From the NCBI GenBank assembly GCA_022825945.1, contig JAJDVS010000102.1, positions 1 through 64,000 of the forward strand: DNA of 64,000 nt, read 5' to 3'. Made by a program: the position numbers and the translations under genes. Numbering within the stretch: the stretch's first letter is position 1; each line of letters begins with the position of its first letter. A model generated the notes under the pieces. The model saw only the letters and a program-made list of their open reading frames with translations, did no database searches and was not told where the DNA came from. Positions 1-8,336 of the stretch are shown piece by piece. Source of the stretch: Pseudomonadales bacterium (GTDB lineage: Bacteria; Pseudomonadota; Gammaproteobacteria; Pseudomonadales; Pseudohongiellaceae).

Positions 1-1
1 C

Positions 2-1786
2 TGGTTTGCCGAGCGCTTGAACTGGCTGAATTCGCAAGCGCTTGCTCCGGCGGCATTGTATGACGACCTTTGCGATCACCTGTTTCACGGCAGCGGCAGC
101 TTGCATGTCGTGTATCTGACGCAAGGGCGGGGAGAACTTCATCTGAAGAACAGCGTGAACGGCGAGGTTTTCGGCGTCATCAATGTGGGTGCGCCGGCCG
201 AGGTCCACAAACTGTTGAAGGAGGGCGATGCAGGCATCGATGCGTATACGCATCGGGATGCCGGATTCGCCGACAGGCTTTTCAGCAAGGTGGATGCGCC
301 GGACTCACCGGTGAACATTCTCATAGGGGCCAGGAAATTCATCGCCGGGTGGAACAGTTGGCGCGTCAGCACGATGACGCTGCTGAACGTCGGGGTCAGC
401 CAGGGACCGCAGATCATTCAGATGTTCGGCCGCGGAGTTCGACTAAAAGGTCTCGGCTTGAGCTTGAAACGCCACAGGCAACTCGATGCGCCGCCACCGG
501 AGCACAGCGAAGAACTCGGACTGCTCGAAACATTGAATATCTTTGGGCTGCGCGCCGATTACATGAAGAAGTTCAAGGAGATGCTGGGCAAAGAACAGAT
601 CCAGCCGGACATGGAGCTATTCAAGATTCCGGTGAAATCTCAGCTACCCGAGAATGTCAGGCTTCCCATGCTGAGAACCAAATCCGGCGCGGCGTTCGAG
701 ACCGATGGGGAAAGAGTGAGGTTGAGCTTGGCGAATTACCAGCGAAGCGCCAAGCTGGATCTGTATTCGAAGATGCAGACCGTCAGCGAAATCGATGAAA
801 CCTTGGAAGATCACGCCAAGCAGCCGTATCAATTCGATGCTGTGGTCGGCCTGTTCGACAAGCCAAGAATTTATCGTTCGTTGCTGGCCTTCAAACAGCA
901 GCGGAAAATGCACAATCTGGAGCTGGATGCCGGTTTCGTGGATCAATTGATAGGAAACAACGACTGGTATCAAGTTTACGCGCCTGCTGCGGCGGTTCGA
1001 TTGGGGTCCATGGCGGATGTCAAAACACAGGAAAACCGCTTTATCGACCTTGCCTGCAAGCTGATCGAAGCGAACTGGAAAAAGGGTGTATGGAACTGGG
1101 AGAAGGAAAACAAGGAGATCAATGACCTTCGGTCAGGCGATGGCAGTTTGATCGAAGAATACACTATTTCAGTTGAAACCAAGTTTCTCAAGGTGAGCGA
1201 TAACCAGCAAGAATGGCGGACGCTGGTTGACGATATCGAAGAACTTTGTCAGAAATTTCAGGACCGCAAGCTGCCACATCTTGGTATTGAGTTGTTAATG
1301 CCTGTGCGTCACGCCTATATCCCGATAATCTACCAGCGCGACAAATCGCCGGTTACAGTTCAACCAGTACCGCTGAACAAGGGCGAAAAACAAACGATCG
1401 AAGAACTGATGGCCTTGATCGGCAAGCCGCCGATAACAGACTACGAGCTTTATCTGATGCGCAACGCTTCCCGCTCTGGAACCGGATTCTACGGCAAGGA
1501 CGCTTACTACCCGGACTTCATCTGCTGGTTGGTCGGCCAGGACAAAACGCACATGATTTTCCTCGACCCAAAGGGCTTAATACATGGCGACAATCAGGTC
1601 AAAATCGGATTACACAAGCCCATCAAGGAAATTGAGCCGCAACTGAACAGACAGGACTTGCGATTGCATTCATACATTCTGTCTGTAAGCGAGGATATGC
1701 CTGTCAACCACGACGAAGGACTCTATCGACTCAAAGAAATCGAACAAGTGCTGGAAGACGTGGTAAACGGACAGCGGTCAAGCTGA
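2..1786 (+). CDS. DEAD/DEAH helicase-nuclease, type III restriction Res-like (5' end outside window)
   Basis: The reading frame is open from the left edge, so the N-terminal helicase half lies outside the window and this is the C-terminal ~590 residues. Visible is a superfamily 2 motif VI (QMFGRGVRLKG, near position 418-450), where the arginines contact ATP. Near the C-terminus a PD-(D/E)XK-like nuclease pattern is seen: YPDF, then about 17 residues later FLDPKG (around 1507-1575). Helicase plus C-terminal nuclease is the architecture of Res subunits of type III restriction enzymes and of related stand-alone defence helicases. No methyltransferase (Mod) gene follows, so the partner would have to be upstream. 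Its lower GC than the core genes fits an acquired defence gene. Restriction Res versus another defence helicase cannot be decided without the missing half. Confidence 0.8.
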   Translation, partial: WFAERLNWLNSQALAPAALYDDLCDHLFHGSGSLHVVYLTQGRGELHLKNSVNGEVFGVINVGAPAEVHKLLKEGDAGIDAYTHRDAGFADRLFSKVDAPDSPVNILIGARKFIAGWNSWRVSTMTLLNVGVSQGPQIIQMFGRGVRLKGLGLSLKRHRQLDAPPPEHSEELGLLETLNIFGLRADYMKKFKEMLGKEQIQPDMELFKIPVKSQLPENVRLPMLRTKSGAAFETDGERVRLSLANYQRSAKLDLYSKMQTVSEIDETLEDHAKQPYQFDAVVGLFDKPRIYRSLLAFKQQRKMHNLELDAGFVDQLIGNNDWYQVYAPAAAVRLGSMADVKTQENRFIDLACKLIEANWKKGVWNWEKENKEINDLRSGDGSLIEEYTISVETKFLKVSDNQQEWRTLVDDIEELCQKFQDRKLPHLGIELLMPVRHAYIPIIYQRDKSPVTVQPVPLNKGEKQTIEELMALIGKPPITDYELYLMRNASRSGTGFYGKDAYYPDFICWLVGQDKTHMIFLDPKGLIHGDNQVKIGLHKPIKEIEPQLNRQDLRLHSYILSVSEDMPVNHDEGLYRLKEIEQVLEDVVNGQRSS

Positions 1787-2053
1787 GTCTTGGAAACTAC
1801 TCTTTGCCATAGCGTGACTAAACCGGTCGAGGCTGGCATCTACCTCTTCGATCTGGAAACTTGCGATACCTCGTGATCATACGCTGTGGTCGCTGCTCAC
1901 AGGACTGTCGATTTTCCAAGGATGGTCTCAGAGTAGCCAAAGCTGGCAACGGACCCAAGCGCGAGTTGGGAATGGACCGTTCAGCGCTTGAGTGAAACAC
2001 TTGCTTCAGTGGCCACTGGCACCACTTCTGAGATATTTCTAGGCAGGTTGTGC

Positions 2054-2082
2054 TTGACAACCCGTAATCCCACAGGTATAAC
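2054..2082 (+). promoter_or_regulatory. sigma70-type promoter of the RHH-YfbU gene
   Basis: A perfect -35 hexamer TTGACA (2054-2059) is followed, after exactly 17 bases, by TATAAC (2077-2082). Transcription would start near 2089, about 54 bases before the ATG at 2143. This is the best sigma70 match noticed in the window. Confidence 0.8.
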
Positions 2083-2099
2083 CGTAATTCTACCGTAAT
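2061..2099 (+). promoter_or_regulatory. three direct repeats CCGTAAT overlapping the promoter (candidate operators)
   Basis: CCGTAAT occurs at 2061-2067, 2082-2088 and 2093-2099, all in the same orientation. The start-to-start spacings are 21 and 11 bases, about two turns and one turn of helix. The copies lie in the -35/-10 spacer, at the edge of the -10 and at the start site. Ribbon-helix-helix dimers typically bind short repeated sites on one face of DNA, and the gene downstream begins with such a domain, so autoregulation is the natural inference. Confidence 0.6.
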
Positions 2100-2142
2100 C
2101 ACCGATTAAGCCCCGGCTTGGAAAACAGTAGAGGATCGGGCG

Positions 2143-2826
2143 ATGGATACACACAGATATGAAATGAGGCTGGATCAGAAAATTTTGACCCGCATTGACA
2201 GGTGGCGCTCCGCGCAGCCAAGCCTGCCCTCGCGGGCGGATGCGGTTAGGCATCTTATGGATAAAGGCCTGTCGCTAGAGGAGCGAGAAGTGGTTCAACT
2301 GAGTAGTGGCGAGAAAGTTATTTTGGGACTACTAATTGGGCTATGCAGGGAGAGCAATAATGGAGACGATGCCGATTTCATTGAGGAAGCTATTACAGAA
2401 GGGCATTTCTGGGCGTTGCCTGTCAAATTCCGTGGATTGTTTGGAGTAAAACCGGACGATCAAGCAGACGTTGAAGAAGTTGGAGATATCCTCGAAGTGT
2501 GGGATCAAATCGTTTGGGGATATTCCAAATTGTCTTCAGACGAGAAAAACAGGGTGTTAGCTGAAACAAATCGAAGCGCTGAAGAACTAAGATTTCCAGG
2601 ATTCGACGGCAATCGCGAACACGCACACCTGAATATCGCGAAATTCATGATAAACAGGCTTGGCAGATTCGAATCGATCTCGGGAAGCAACCTCAATTCT
2701 CATACCCCAACTCTTGCGGGCTATAAAGTCATGGTCCGAGAGTACAAGCGAATTCGAAGTAAATGGTTGGGAGAGCCACTAGCGGCGTCGCACATAGTCA
2801 GCATACTGAATAGTGGAAAAGTCTGA
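2143..2826 (+). CDS. ribbon-helix-helix domain fused to a YfbU-like domain
   Basis: 227 residues. Residues ~5-45 (YEMRLDQKILTRIDRW, then SRADAVRHLMDKGL) fit a MetJ/Arc/CopG-type ribbon-helix-helix DNA-binding domain. The remainder resembles E. coli YfbU: the segment with FPGFDGN, KFMINRLGRFESI and HTPTL aligns with the FLGFD / RFMVNVEGRYTHF / QTPMW region of that 164-residue protein, whose function is poorly understood. The combination suggests a DNA-binding autoregulator. The gene stands alone with its own promoter and repeated upstream motifs. It is lower in GC than the core genes and sits next to a restriction-type helicase, so it may belong to a defence or stress island. The biochemical role of the YfbU part is unknown. 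Confidence 0.75.
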   Translation: MDTHRYEMRLDQKILTRIDRWRSAQPSLPSRADAVRHLMDKGLSLEEREVVQLSSGEKVILGLLIGLCRESNNGDDADFIEEAITEGHFWALPVKFRGLFGVKPDDQADVEEVGDILEVWDQIVWGYSKLSSDEKNRVLAETNRSAEELRFPGFDGNREHAHLNIAKFMINRLGRFESISGSNLNSHTPTLAGYKVMVREYKRIRSKWLGEPLAASHIVSILNSGKV

Positions 2827-2872
2827 ATGGCGATCATCCCACCATTAGGAATGTATGTCGCTGTTTGAGTTG

Positions 2873-3163
2873 TCAGTCGAGGTTTGCCAGCCGAATGGGA
2901 ACGACGGATATATCCTGCCAGACACCCCCGGTGACATAAGGATCCTCGTTCAGCCACTGATCCAGCGCTTCCCTGGATTCGAATTCGACGTACAAGGTGG
3001 ACCCGATCATCCGGTCGTCGTCATCCAGAATCGCCCCGCCGGCGATTATATTGCCAGCAGCCTTGTACTTCCTCATGCCATCCAGGTGCGCCGGCCTGAC
3101 CGCCTTGCGGCGGTCAGGCGCATCGGCGTCTGTTCCATCGTAAGCCGTAACCATGAATTGCAT
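2873..3163 (-). CDS. YciI family protein
   Basis: About 96 residues when started at 3163 (MQFMVTAYDG), which has AAGGAGA eight bases upstream; an earlier in-frame start nine codons upstream lacks such a site. The sequence has the YCII-domain features: an N-terminal strand MQFMVTAYDG, a central HLDGMRKY, and the AGGAILDDDDRMIGS and VEFESREALDQWLNEDPY segments. YciI proteins have a ferredoxin-like fold with a putative His/Asp active site; most have no known substrate. The ribosome site overlaps the end of the amidohydrolase gene upstream (17-base gap), so the two are probably co-transcribed, with this as the distal gene of that catabolic unit. Confidence 0.85.
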   Translation of the reverse strand: MQFMVTAYDGTDADAPDRRKAVRPAHLDGMRKYKAAGNIIAGGAILDDDDRMIGSTLYVEFESREALDQWLNEDPYVTGGVWQDISVVPIRLANLD

Positions 3164-3179
3164 GACCAGGGTCTCCTTG

Positions 3180-4874
3180 TTATGCCTCATACATCGCCGC
3201 GCCGCCGACTACGGTGCGCATGACCTGGATTTCCTTGAGGCGGTCCGGGTCCACGTCGTGGGGGTCTTCGGCGAGCACGACAAAGTCGGCGAATTTACCC
3301 GCGGTGACGCTGCCCTTGAGGTTTTCCTCGAAGGAAGCGTAGGCGCCGCCCATGGTGCAGATGCGCAGGGCCTGGTCCACGGTGATGCGCTGGTTGGGTC
3401 CCCAGACGCGGCCGTCGAAGTCCTTGCGCGTCACCATGCTTTGCAGGGCCATCAGCGGCTCATAGGGTCCCGGCGTGTAATCCGAGGCCGGCGCCACGGG
3501 GACGCCGTAGTCGAGGAAGGACTTGTGGGCGAACATCCAGCGCATTTTTTCCTCGCCGTAATCAACCCATTTGTTGCCGTGATAATGCACATAGGTGTAG
3601 AAAGGCGTCGGCACCACGCCGAGGTCGCGGATGCGTTCGAGCAGGGTGGGGTTGACCAGCGAACAGTGTTCGATGCGGTGGCGTGGGTCGGGCCGGGGCC
3701 ACAGGTTCTGCACCCGCTCGTAGGCGTTGAGCACCATGGCGATGGTGAGGTCGCCATTGGCGTGGATGCCGATCTGCCAGCCGTTGCGGTGGGCGTCCTC
3801 CACGGCCTCATGAATTTCCTCCGCGGACATGGTGAGAATGCCGTGGTCGTGGGGTCGGCCTTCGTAGGGTGTGCTCATGTACATGGTGCGCTCGGAGGCC
3901 GAGCCGTCGGCGCTGTATTTCACCGCGCCGATGCGCAGCACTTCGTCGCCGAAGCCGGTGCGGATTCCCGTGTTGACCAAGTCGGAATACAACTCGGCGC
4001 GGGGGAACAGATACATGCGGAAACGCAGGCCGTTTTCTTCCCGGGCGTCCTGGTAGGCAATCAAATCGTTGCGGGCCGCTCCGGTCTGGTGCACGGAAGT
4101 GAGGCCGGCAGCCGTCATCAGTTCGGAGATCAGCTTGACGCCATCCCGGCGCTGCTCACGGGTCGAATCGGTGGAAATCAGTTCGTTGAAGATATAGCGC
4201 GCCCGTTCGGCCACAAGTCCGGTCAGCACGCCGTTTTCATCGCGGAAGAAGCGACCGCCGTCCGGGTCCGGCGTCTCCGCGGTGACGCCGGCAAGGGCGA
4301 GGGCGAGGCTGTTGTAGACGCCGGTATGGCCACCCCGGTGTCCGACAACCACGGGGTGGTCCGGCACCACCGCGTCGATATCGAAGCGGTTGATGGGCCG
4401 CCCTTCGGCGAGCTTGGTGTCATCGTACTTGAATGCCCGCACCCATTCCCCCGTGGGAGTATTGGCGGCCCGCTCGGCCAGCGCCTGCTGGATTTCTGCA
4501 ATCGAGCGACGGTCGGCGTTGACCTGGACGAGTTCATTGACACCGGCGCCGGCCGGGTGCGAGTGGGCGTCGATAAAGCCCGGCACGACGGTCATGTCTT
4601 CGGCGTCGATGATCTCGACGCCCGCGGAGGCGAGATTGTGGATGTCCCCGCTGGAGCCCACGGCGACGAAGCGGTCGCCCTTGACGGCAAAGGCCCCGGC
4701 CCGGGGCAGGCTGTCATCCTGGGTGTACACCCGGGCATTGACGACAACATAGTCCGGCGCGCTGCTTTCGTCCGGGCCTTGCTGGGCGAGCAGCTCGCGG
4801 GTGGGCAGGCCGGCGCCGGCTACCGCGAGCGCGGCGCCGGAGCCGAGAAACTTTCTTCTGGATAGTCGCGCCAT
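3180..4874 (-). CDS. Tat-exported amidohydrolase (amidohydrolase 3 / YtcJ-like)
   Basis: 564 residues from the ATG at 4874 (GGGAG seven bases upstream). The N-terminus LSRRKFLGSGAALAVAGAGL is a twin-arginine signal ending near LLAQQ, so the enzyme is predicted to be exported folded. The mature part starts with YVVVNARVYT and has the metal-binding FIDAHSHP motif of the amidohydrolase superfamily, then a YtcJ-like sequence with GHRGGH, IGIHANGD and HRIEHCSL. Proteins of this group hydrolyse amide or related bonds in small molecules; the substrate cannot be read from sequence. It is followed by the YciI gene and is divergent from a symporter-transaminase unit, which suggests uptake and breakdown of a nitrogenous compound. 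Confidence 0.9.
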   Translation of the reverse strand: MARLSRRKFLGSGAALAVAGAGLPTRELLAQQGPDESSAPDYVVVNARVYTQDDSLPRAGAFAVKGDRFVAVGSSGDIHNLASAGVEIIDAEDMTVVPGFIDAHSHPAGAGVNELVQVNADRRSIAEIQQALAERAANTPTGEWVRAFKYDDTKLAEGRPINRFDIDAVVPDHPVVVGHRGGHTGVYNSLALALAGVTAETPDPDGGRFFRDENGVLTGLVAERARYIFNELISTDSTREQRRDGVKLISELMTAAGLTSVHQTGAARNDLIAYQDAREENGLRFRMYLFPRAELYSDLVNTGIRTGFGDEVLRIGAVKYSADGSASERTMYMSTPYEGRPHDHGILTMSAEEIHEAVEDAHRNGWQIGIHANGDLTIAMVLNAYERVQNLWPRPDPRHRIEHCSLVNPTLLERIRDLGVVPTPFYTYVHYHGNKWVDYGEEKMRWMFAHKSFLDYGVPVAPASDYTPGPYEPLMALQSMVTRKDFDGRVWGPNQRITVDQALRICTMGGAYASFEENLKGSVTAGKFADFVVLAEDPHDVDPDRLKEIQVMRTVVGGAAMYEA

Positions 4875-5437
4875 GGGACAACTCCCGGGGATGGTTCGCA
4901 TTGAGTGAACTATATCGCCGGAAAGCGGTGGGGGCAAAGGATGGCGAAGTTTGCCCCACTCCATTCTCATAGCCGCCCCGATTATGGTTCGGAGAAAATT
5001 TGAACAGGAATTTCCAATCTGCAAACGCAGTGCGGATATTCGAAGCCGGACTCCGGAACTTGCGGAATGGCAGCGTTGGAACATAGACGATGACCTTTGC
5101 GGAGACCATTCAAGCGGCAATGCATGATCCCCGGCGAACTTCAGCCAGGCAAGCCAGCAACTTCTCGCTGATGCCATGCGGCCGCTGTGCGGGCCGGACT
5201 GGTCGCGATACCAGCGGGAACGCTATGGCTGGCAAGCGCTTCGTTCCCTGAATCTTCCTCCCTGCGACACAAGGATGTGCCGCCGAATTCCATGGCGCAA
5301 GCCATTGAGTTCGGGAGCAAAACCACGCTTTGATTTTGCAATGACTAAAACTCCGCGGAGCGGGGTTTTCAGAGAATATCTGGTGACACAAGCCCCCCGG
5401 GGTTATCATCGAGCCAACTTTCCAAAAGGCGCGGCTC
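4875..5437. other. 563-bp divergent intergenic region
   Basis: Separates the leftward amidohydrolase from the rightward symporter, so it should contain both promoters; no strong -35/-10 pair stands out. A palindromic repeat (family R3) lies at 5347-5379. Open frames here match nothing recognised and overlap on both strands; I see no gene. Confidence 0.5.
5347..5379 (+). repeat. R3 palindromic repeat, copy 1
   Basis: Hairpin AAAACTCCGC-gga-GCGGGGTTTT followed by CAGAGAATAT. The same layout (AAAA(A)YTCC stem, TTTT(T), then CAGAGAATA) recurs at 30482-30516 and, inverted, at 31413-31448, so this is a dispersed family and not a simple terminator. Confidence 0.7.
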
Positions 5438-7006
5438 ATGTTTGAGAGATACGCGATGGTTGCCCTGTATTTTGGCGTGCTGGTGCTGCTTGGCTGGCTC
5501 GCCGCGCGGCGCATCCGCAACATGAGCGACTTTGTGGTGGGGGGCAAGAAGCTCGGTTTCTGGGTGGCCGCGTTTTCCGCCCAGGCCACCGGCGAATCGG
5601 CCTGGCTGCTGCTGGGCGTAACCGGCATGGGCGCCATGGTGGGCTTTTCCGCCTACTGGATTCTGGTGGGCGAAGTCATCGGCGTCACCATCGCCTGGTT
5701 TGTCATGGCGCCGCGCTTCAAGCAACTCACCGACCGCAATCAATCGCTGACGGTAATCGACTATCTGGTGAGCCGCTTCAAGCCCGCCACCCACACCCTG
5801 CGGGTGGTTTCGGCGATTTCCCTGTGTTTTTTCGTGCTGATCTACATTGCCGCCCAGATCGACTCCACCGGCAAGGCTTTCGCCGCCTTCCTCGAATGGG
5901 AATATCTTGTGGGCGCCGTGGTCGGGTTTATTTTTGTCGCCGCGTATTGCATAGCCGGCGGCTTTCTCGCGGCAGCCTGGACCGACATGTTCCAGGGCTC
6001 CGTGATGCTGCTTTGCCTGGTGATGCTGCCGGTAGTGGCCTGGCTCACCATGAGCAATTCGGACGCCATCTATTCGGGACTTCAGGCCATAGACCCGGGG
6101 CTGGTGAGTTTCTGGGGCGCCGGGGGGCTCACCTGGATGAATTTCTTCCTGGCGCTGGGCATGGTCACCATCGGCCTGGGTTTTCTCGGCTCGCCGCAGA
6201 TCTTCGCCCGCTTCATCGCAGTCCGTGGCCAGGACCAGATTCACCGGGGCAAATGGGTGGCGGTGATGTTCACCATTCTCACGGATTTCAGCGCCGTGAG
6301 CATCGGCGTCCTGGGAAGATACATCTTCACCGAGGCCGGCGTGGAACCCGCGGCGGCCCTGGGCACGGGCGCCGAGGAAGTCCTGCCGCAACTCGTGGAA
6401 TACACCTTCCCGCCCTGGATTGTGGGGCTGTATGTGGCGGCGGTGCTGGCGGCGATCATGTCGACGGTTTCCTCGCTGCTGGTGATGGCGTCGGGCTCGC
6501 TTACTCACGACCTGTACGCGCGCCTGATCAATCCCGGCATGGGAGACGCCCGGGCCGCCGCGCTTTGCCGCAAGGTCACCATGGTCATGGCCGTCCTGGC
6601 CCTGGCGCTGGCGGTTACCGTCTCGGTATTGTCGCCGGATCGGACCATCTTCTGGTTCGTGATTTTCGGTTGGTCGGGAATCGCGGCGACCTTCTGTCCG
6701 ATGATCATCCTGTCGCTGTTCTGGCCGAAGTTCACCGAACGTGGCGCCATCGCCTCGATGCTGGGCGGATTTTCCATGACCATCATCAGCAAATTCGTCT
6801 TGCAGGAACTCGATGGAGTGGGAGAATATTTCATTGCGGTGGAAACCATGACGCCATCGTTCCTGTTCGCCCTGCTGCTGGGCTGGGCGGTTTCGCTGCT
6901 GTGGCCTTCCCGGGAGTTGGAAGAAGCGTACCGGGCCGACCTCGCCGCATTGTCGGGCCCGCCCGGGACGGATTCGGCGCCAGCCGGACCGGCGACCGCA
7001 AAATGA
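5438..7006 (+). CDS. sodium:solute symporter (SSS family, PutP-like)
   Basis: 522 residues, highly hydrophobic with about 13 predicted membrane segments. The N-terminal part has the SSS hallmark SDFVVGGKKLGFWVAAFS and an ATGESAWLLLG stretch like the sodium-site region of PutP, followed by LTVIDYLVSRF and IAAQIDSTGKAF. These proteins import amino acids, organic acids or vitamins with Na+ across the inner membrane. The gene is 13 bases upstream of a class III transaminase and divergent from the amidohydrolase, so the substrate may be an amine or amino acid used by those enzymes. The substrate assignment is inference only. Confidence 0.9.
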   Translation: MFERYAMVALYFGVLVLLGWLAARRIRNMSDFVVGGKKLGFWVAAFSAQATGESAWLLLGVTGMGAMVGFSAYWILVGEVIGVTIAWFVMAPRFKQLTDRNQSLTVIDYLVSRFKPATHTLRVVSAISLCFFVLIYIAAQIDSTGKAFAAFLEWEYLVGAVVGFIFVAAYCIAGGFLAAAWTDMFQGSVMLLCLVMLPVVAWLTMSNSDAIYSGLQAIDPGLVSFWGAGGLTWMNFFLALGMVTIGLGFLGSPQIFARFIAVRGQDQIHRGKWVAVMFTILTDFSAVSIGVLGRYIFTEAGVEPAAALGTGAEEVLPQLVEYTFPPWIVGLYVAAVLAAIMSTVSSLLVMASGSLTHDLYARLINPGMGDARAAALCRKVTMVMAVLALALAVTVSVLSPDRTIFWFVIFGWSGIAATFCPMIILSLFWPKFTERGAIASMLGGFSMTIISKFVLQELDGVGEYFIAVETMTPSFLFALLLGWAVSLLWPSRELEEAYRADLAALSGPPGTDSAPAGPATAK

Positions 7007-7019
7007 AGAGGCAACAACA

Positions 7020-8336
7020 ATGAAACCGGACCGGGACGAGCTGGAAGCACACTGGATGCCGTTCACCGGCAACCGGCAATTCAAGGACCATCCGAGGCTG
7101 CTGCAATCAGCCCAGGGCGTGTATTACTTCGATGTGGACGGGCGGCGCATTTTCGATGGCCTTTCCGGGCTGTGGACCTGCGGCGCCGGCCATGCCCGCA
7201 GCGAAATCGTCGATGCGGTAAGCCGCCAGCTCGCCGAACTCGATTACTCGCCGGGCTTCCAGTATGGCCACGCCCTGTCATTCCAGTTGGCCAACAAACT
7301 GGTGGAACTGATGCCGGCGGGCCTCGACCATGTATTCTTTACCGATTCCGGCTCGGAAACCGTCGATACCACGCTGAAAATCGCCCGGGCCTACTGGGCG
7401 CTGAAGGGGCATTCCGGCAAGACCCGCTTCATCGGCCGCCACAAGGGCTACCACGGCGTCAATTTCGGCGGAGTCGGCGTTGGCGGCATCGGCTTCAATC
7501 GCAAGCTTTTCGGGCCAGGGGTGGAGGCGGACCATATCTCCCATACCATCACTGGGGACAACGCCTTCAGCCGGGGCATGCCGGATTCCGGCGCCCATCT
7601 CGCCGAGGAAGCGCTTGAGCTGATCCTGCTCCACGACGCCAGCAATATCGCCGCGGTCATCGTCGAGCCCATGTCGGGAACCGCGGGCGTGATCCCGCCG
7701 CCCAGGGGCTATCTACAGCGGCTGCGGGACATCTGCGATGAACACGGGATCCTGCTGATTTTCGATGAAGTCATCACCGGCCTTGGCCGCATGGGGTCGA
7801 ATACCGGCGCCGAGGAATTCGGCGTCACGCCGGACATCATGGCCCTGGCCAAGCAGATCACCAATGGCTGCGTTCCCATGGGCGCGGCGGTGCTGCGGGG
7901 CGAAATCTATGAGACCTTCATGGAAAACGGCGGCCCGGATTACATGGTGGAGTTCCCCCATGGCTACACCTATTCCGCCCACCCCGTGGCCTGCGCGGCG
8001 GCCCACGCGGCCCTCGACCTGCTGGTGAACGAAGATCTTGTGGCCAATGTGCGCAAACTCGCCCCGGTGCTGGAGGCTGAAGTACACGGCCTGCGCGGCC
8101 ATTCCCTGGTTACCGACATCCGCAATTATGGCCTCGCCGCCGGAGTCAGCATCGCCCATCATCCCGGCGAGCCCATGCGGCGGCCTTTCGAACTAGGCCT
8201 GAAATGCCTGGAAAAAGGTTTTTATGTCCGCTGGGGAGGGGACACGATCCAGTTGGCGCCGCCTTTTGTATCGACTCCGGAACAGATCACCGCCCTGGTC
8301 AATGCCCTTGGGGAAAGTCTGGATGAAATCGGCTGA
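7020..8336 (+). CDS. class III aminotransferase (beta-alanine:pyruvate transaminase-like)
   Basis: 438 residues, normal length for omega-amino acid:pyruvate transaminases. Evidence includes WMPFTGNRQFKDHPR at the N-terminus, FTDSGSETVDTTLKIARAYW (the PLP phosphate region), HKGYHG, LIFDEVITGLGRMG with the PLP-ring Asp, and the Schiff-base Lys in ALAKQITNGCVPMGA. The PYMVEFPHGYTYSAHP-like region (YMVEFPHGYTYSAHP) also matches this subgroup. These enzymes move an amino group from beta-alanine or similar omega-amino acids to pyruvate, giving malonate semialdehyde, which MmsA normally oxidises. GAAGAGG lies just upstream of the ATG. The gene overlaps the following mmsA start by 14 bases, so the two form one unit. 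Confidence 0.9.
   Translation: MKPDRDELEAHWMPFTGNRQFKDHPRLLQSAQGVYYFDVDGRRIFDGLSGLWTCGAGHARSEIVDAVSRQLAELDYSPGFQYGHALSFQLANKLVELMPAGLDHVFFTDSGSETVDTTLKIARAYWALKGHSGKTRFIGRHKGYHGVNFGGVGVGGIGFNRKLFGPGVEADHISHTITGDNAFSRGMPDSGAHLAEEALELILLHDASNIAAVIVEPMSGTAGVIPPPRGYLQRLRDICDEHGILLIFDEVITGLGRMGSNTGAEEFGVTPDIMALAKQITNGCVPMGAAVLRGEIYETFMENGGPDYMVEFPHGYTYSAHPVACAAAHAALDLLVNEDLVANVRKLAPVLEAEVHGLRGHSLVTDIRNYGLAAGVSIAHHPGEPMRRPFELGLKCLEKGFYVRWGGDTIQLAPPFVSTPEQITALVNALGESLDEIG

Larger units (their letters stand above)
1787..2142. other. 356-bp intergenic region
   Basis: No convincing coding frame is seen. The last 90 bases hold the promoter and repeated CCGTAAT motifs described separately. The remaining ~265 bases show no recognised RNA, terminator hairpin or repeat. 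Confidence 0.5.

Noticed and set aside
3153-4865. Long rightward open frame (~570 codons) over the amidohydrolase
   Set aside because: It is antisense to a gene with clear motifs and a Tat signal; high GC keeps the opposite strand open. Its translation shows no family features.
5369-7084. Leftward open frame of ~570 codons over the symporter
   Set aside because: Antisense; very His/Gln/Gly-rich and without family motifs.
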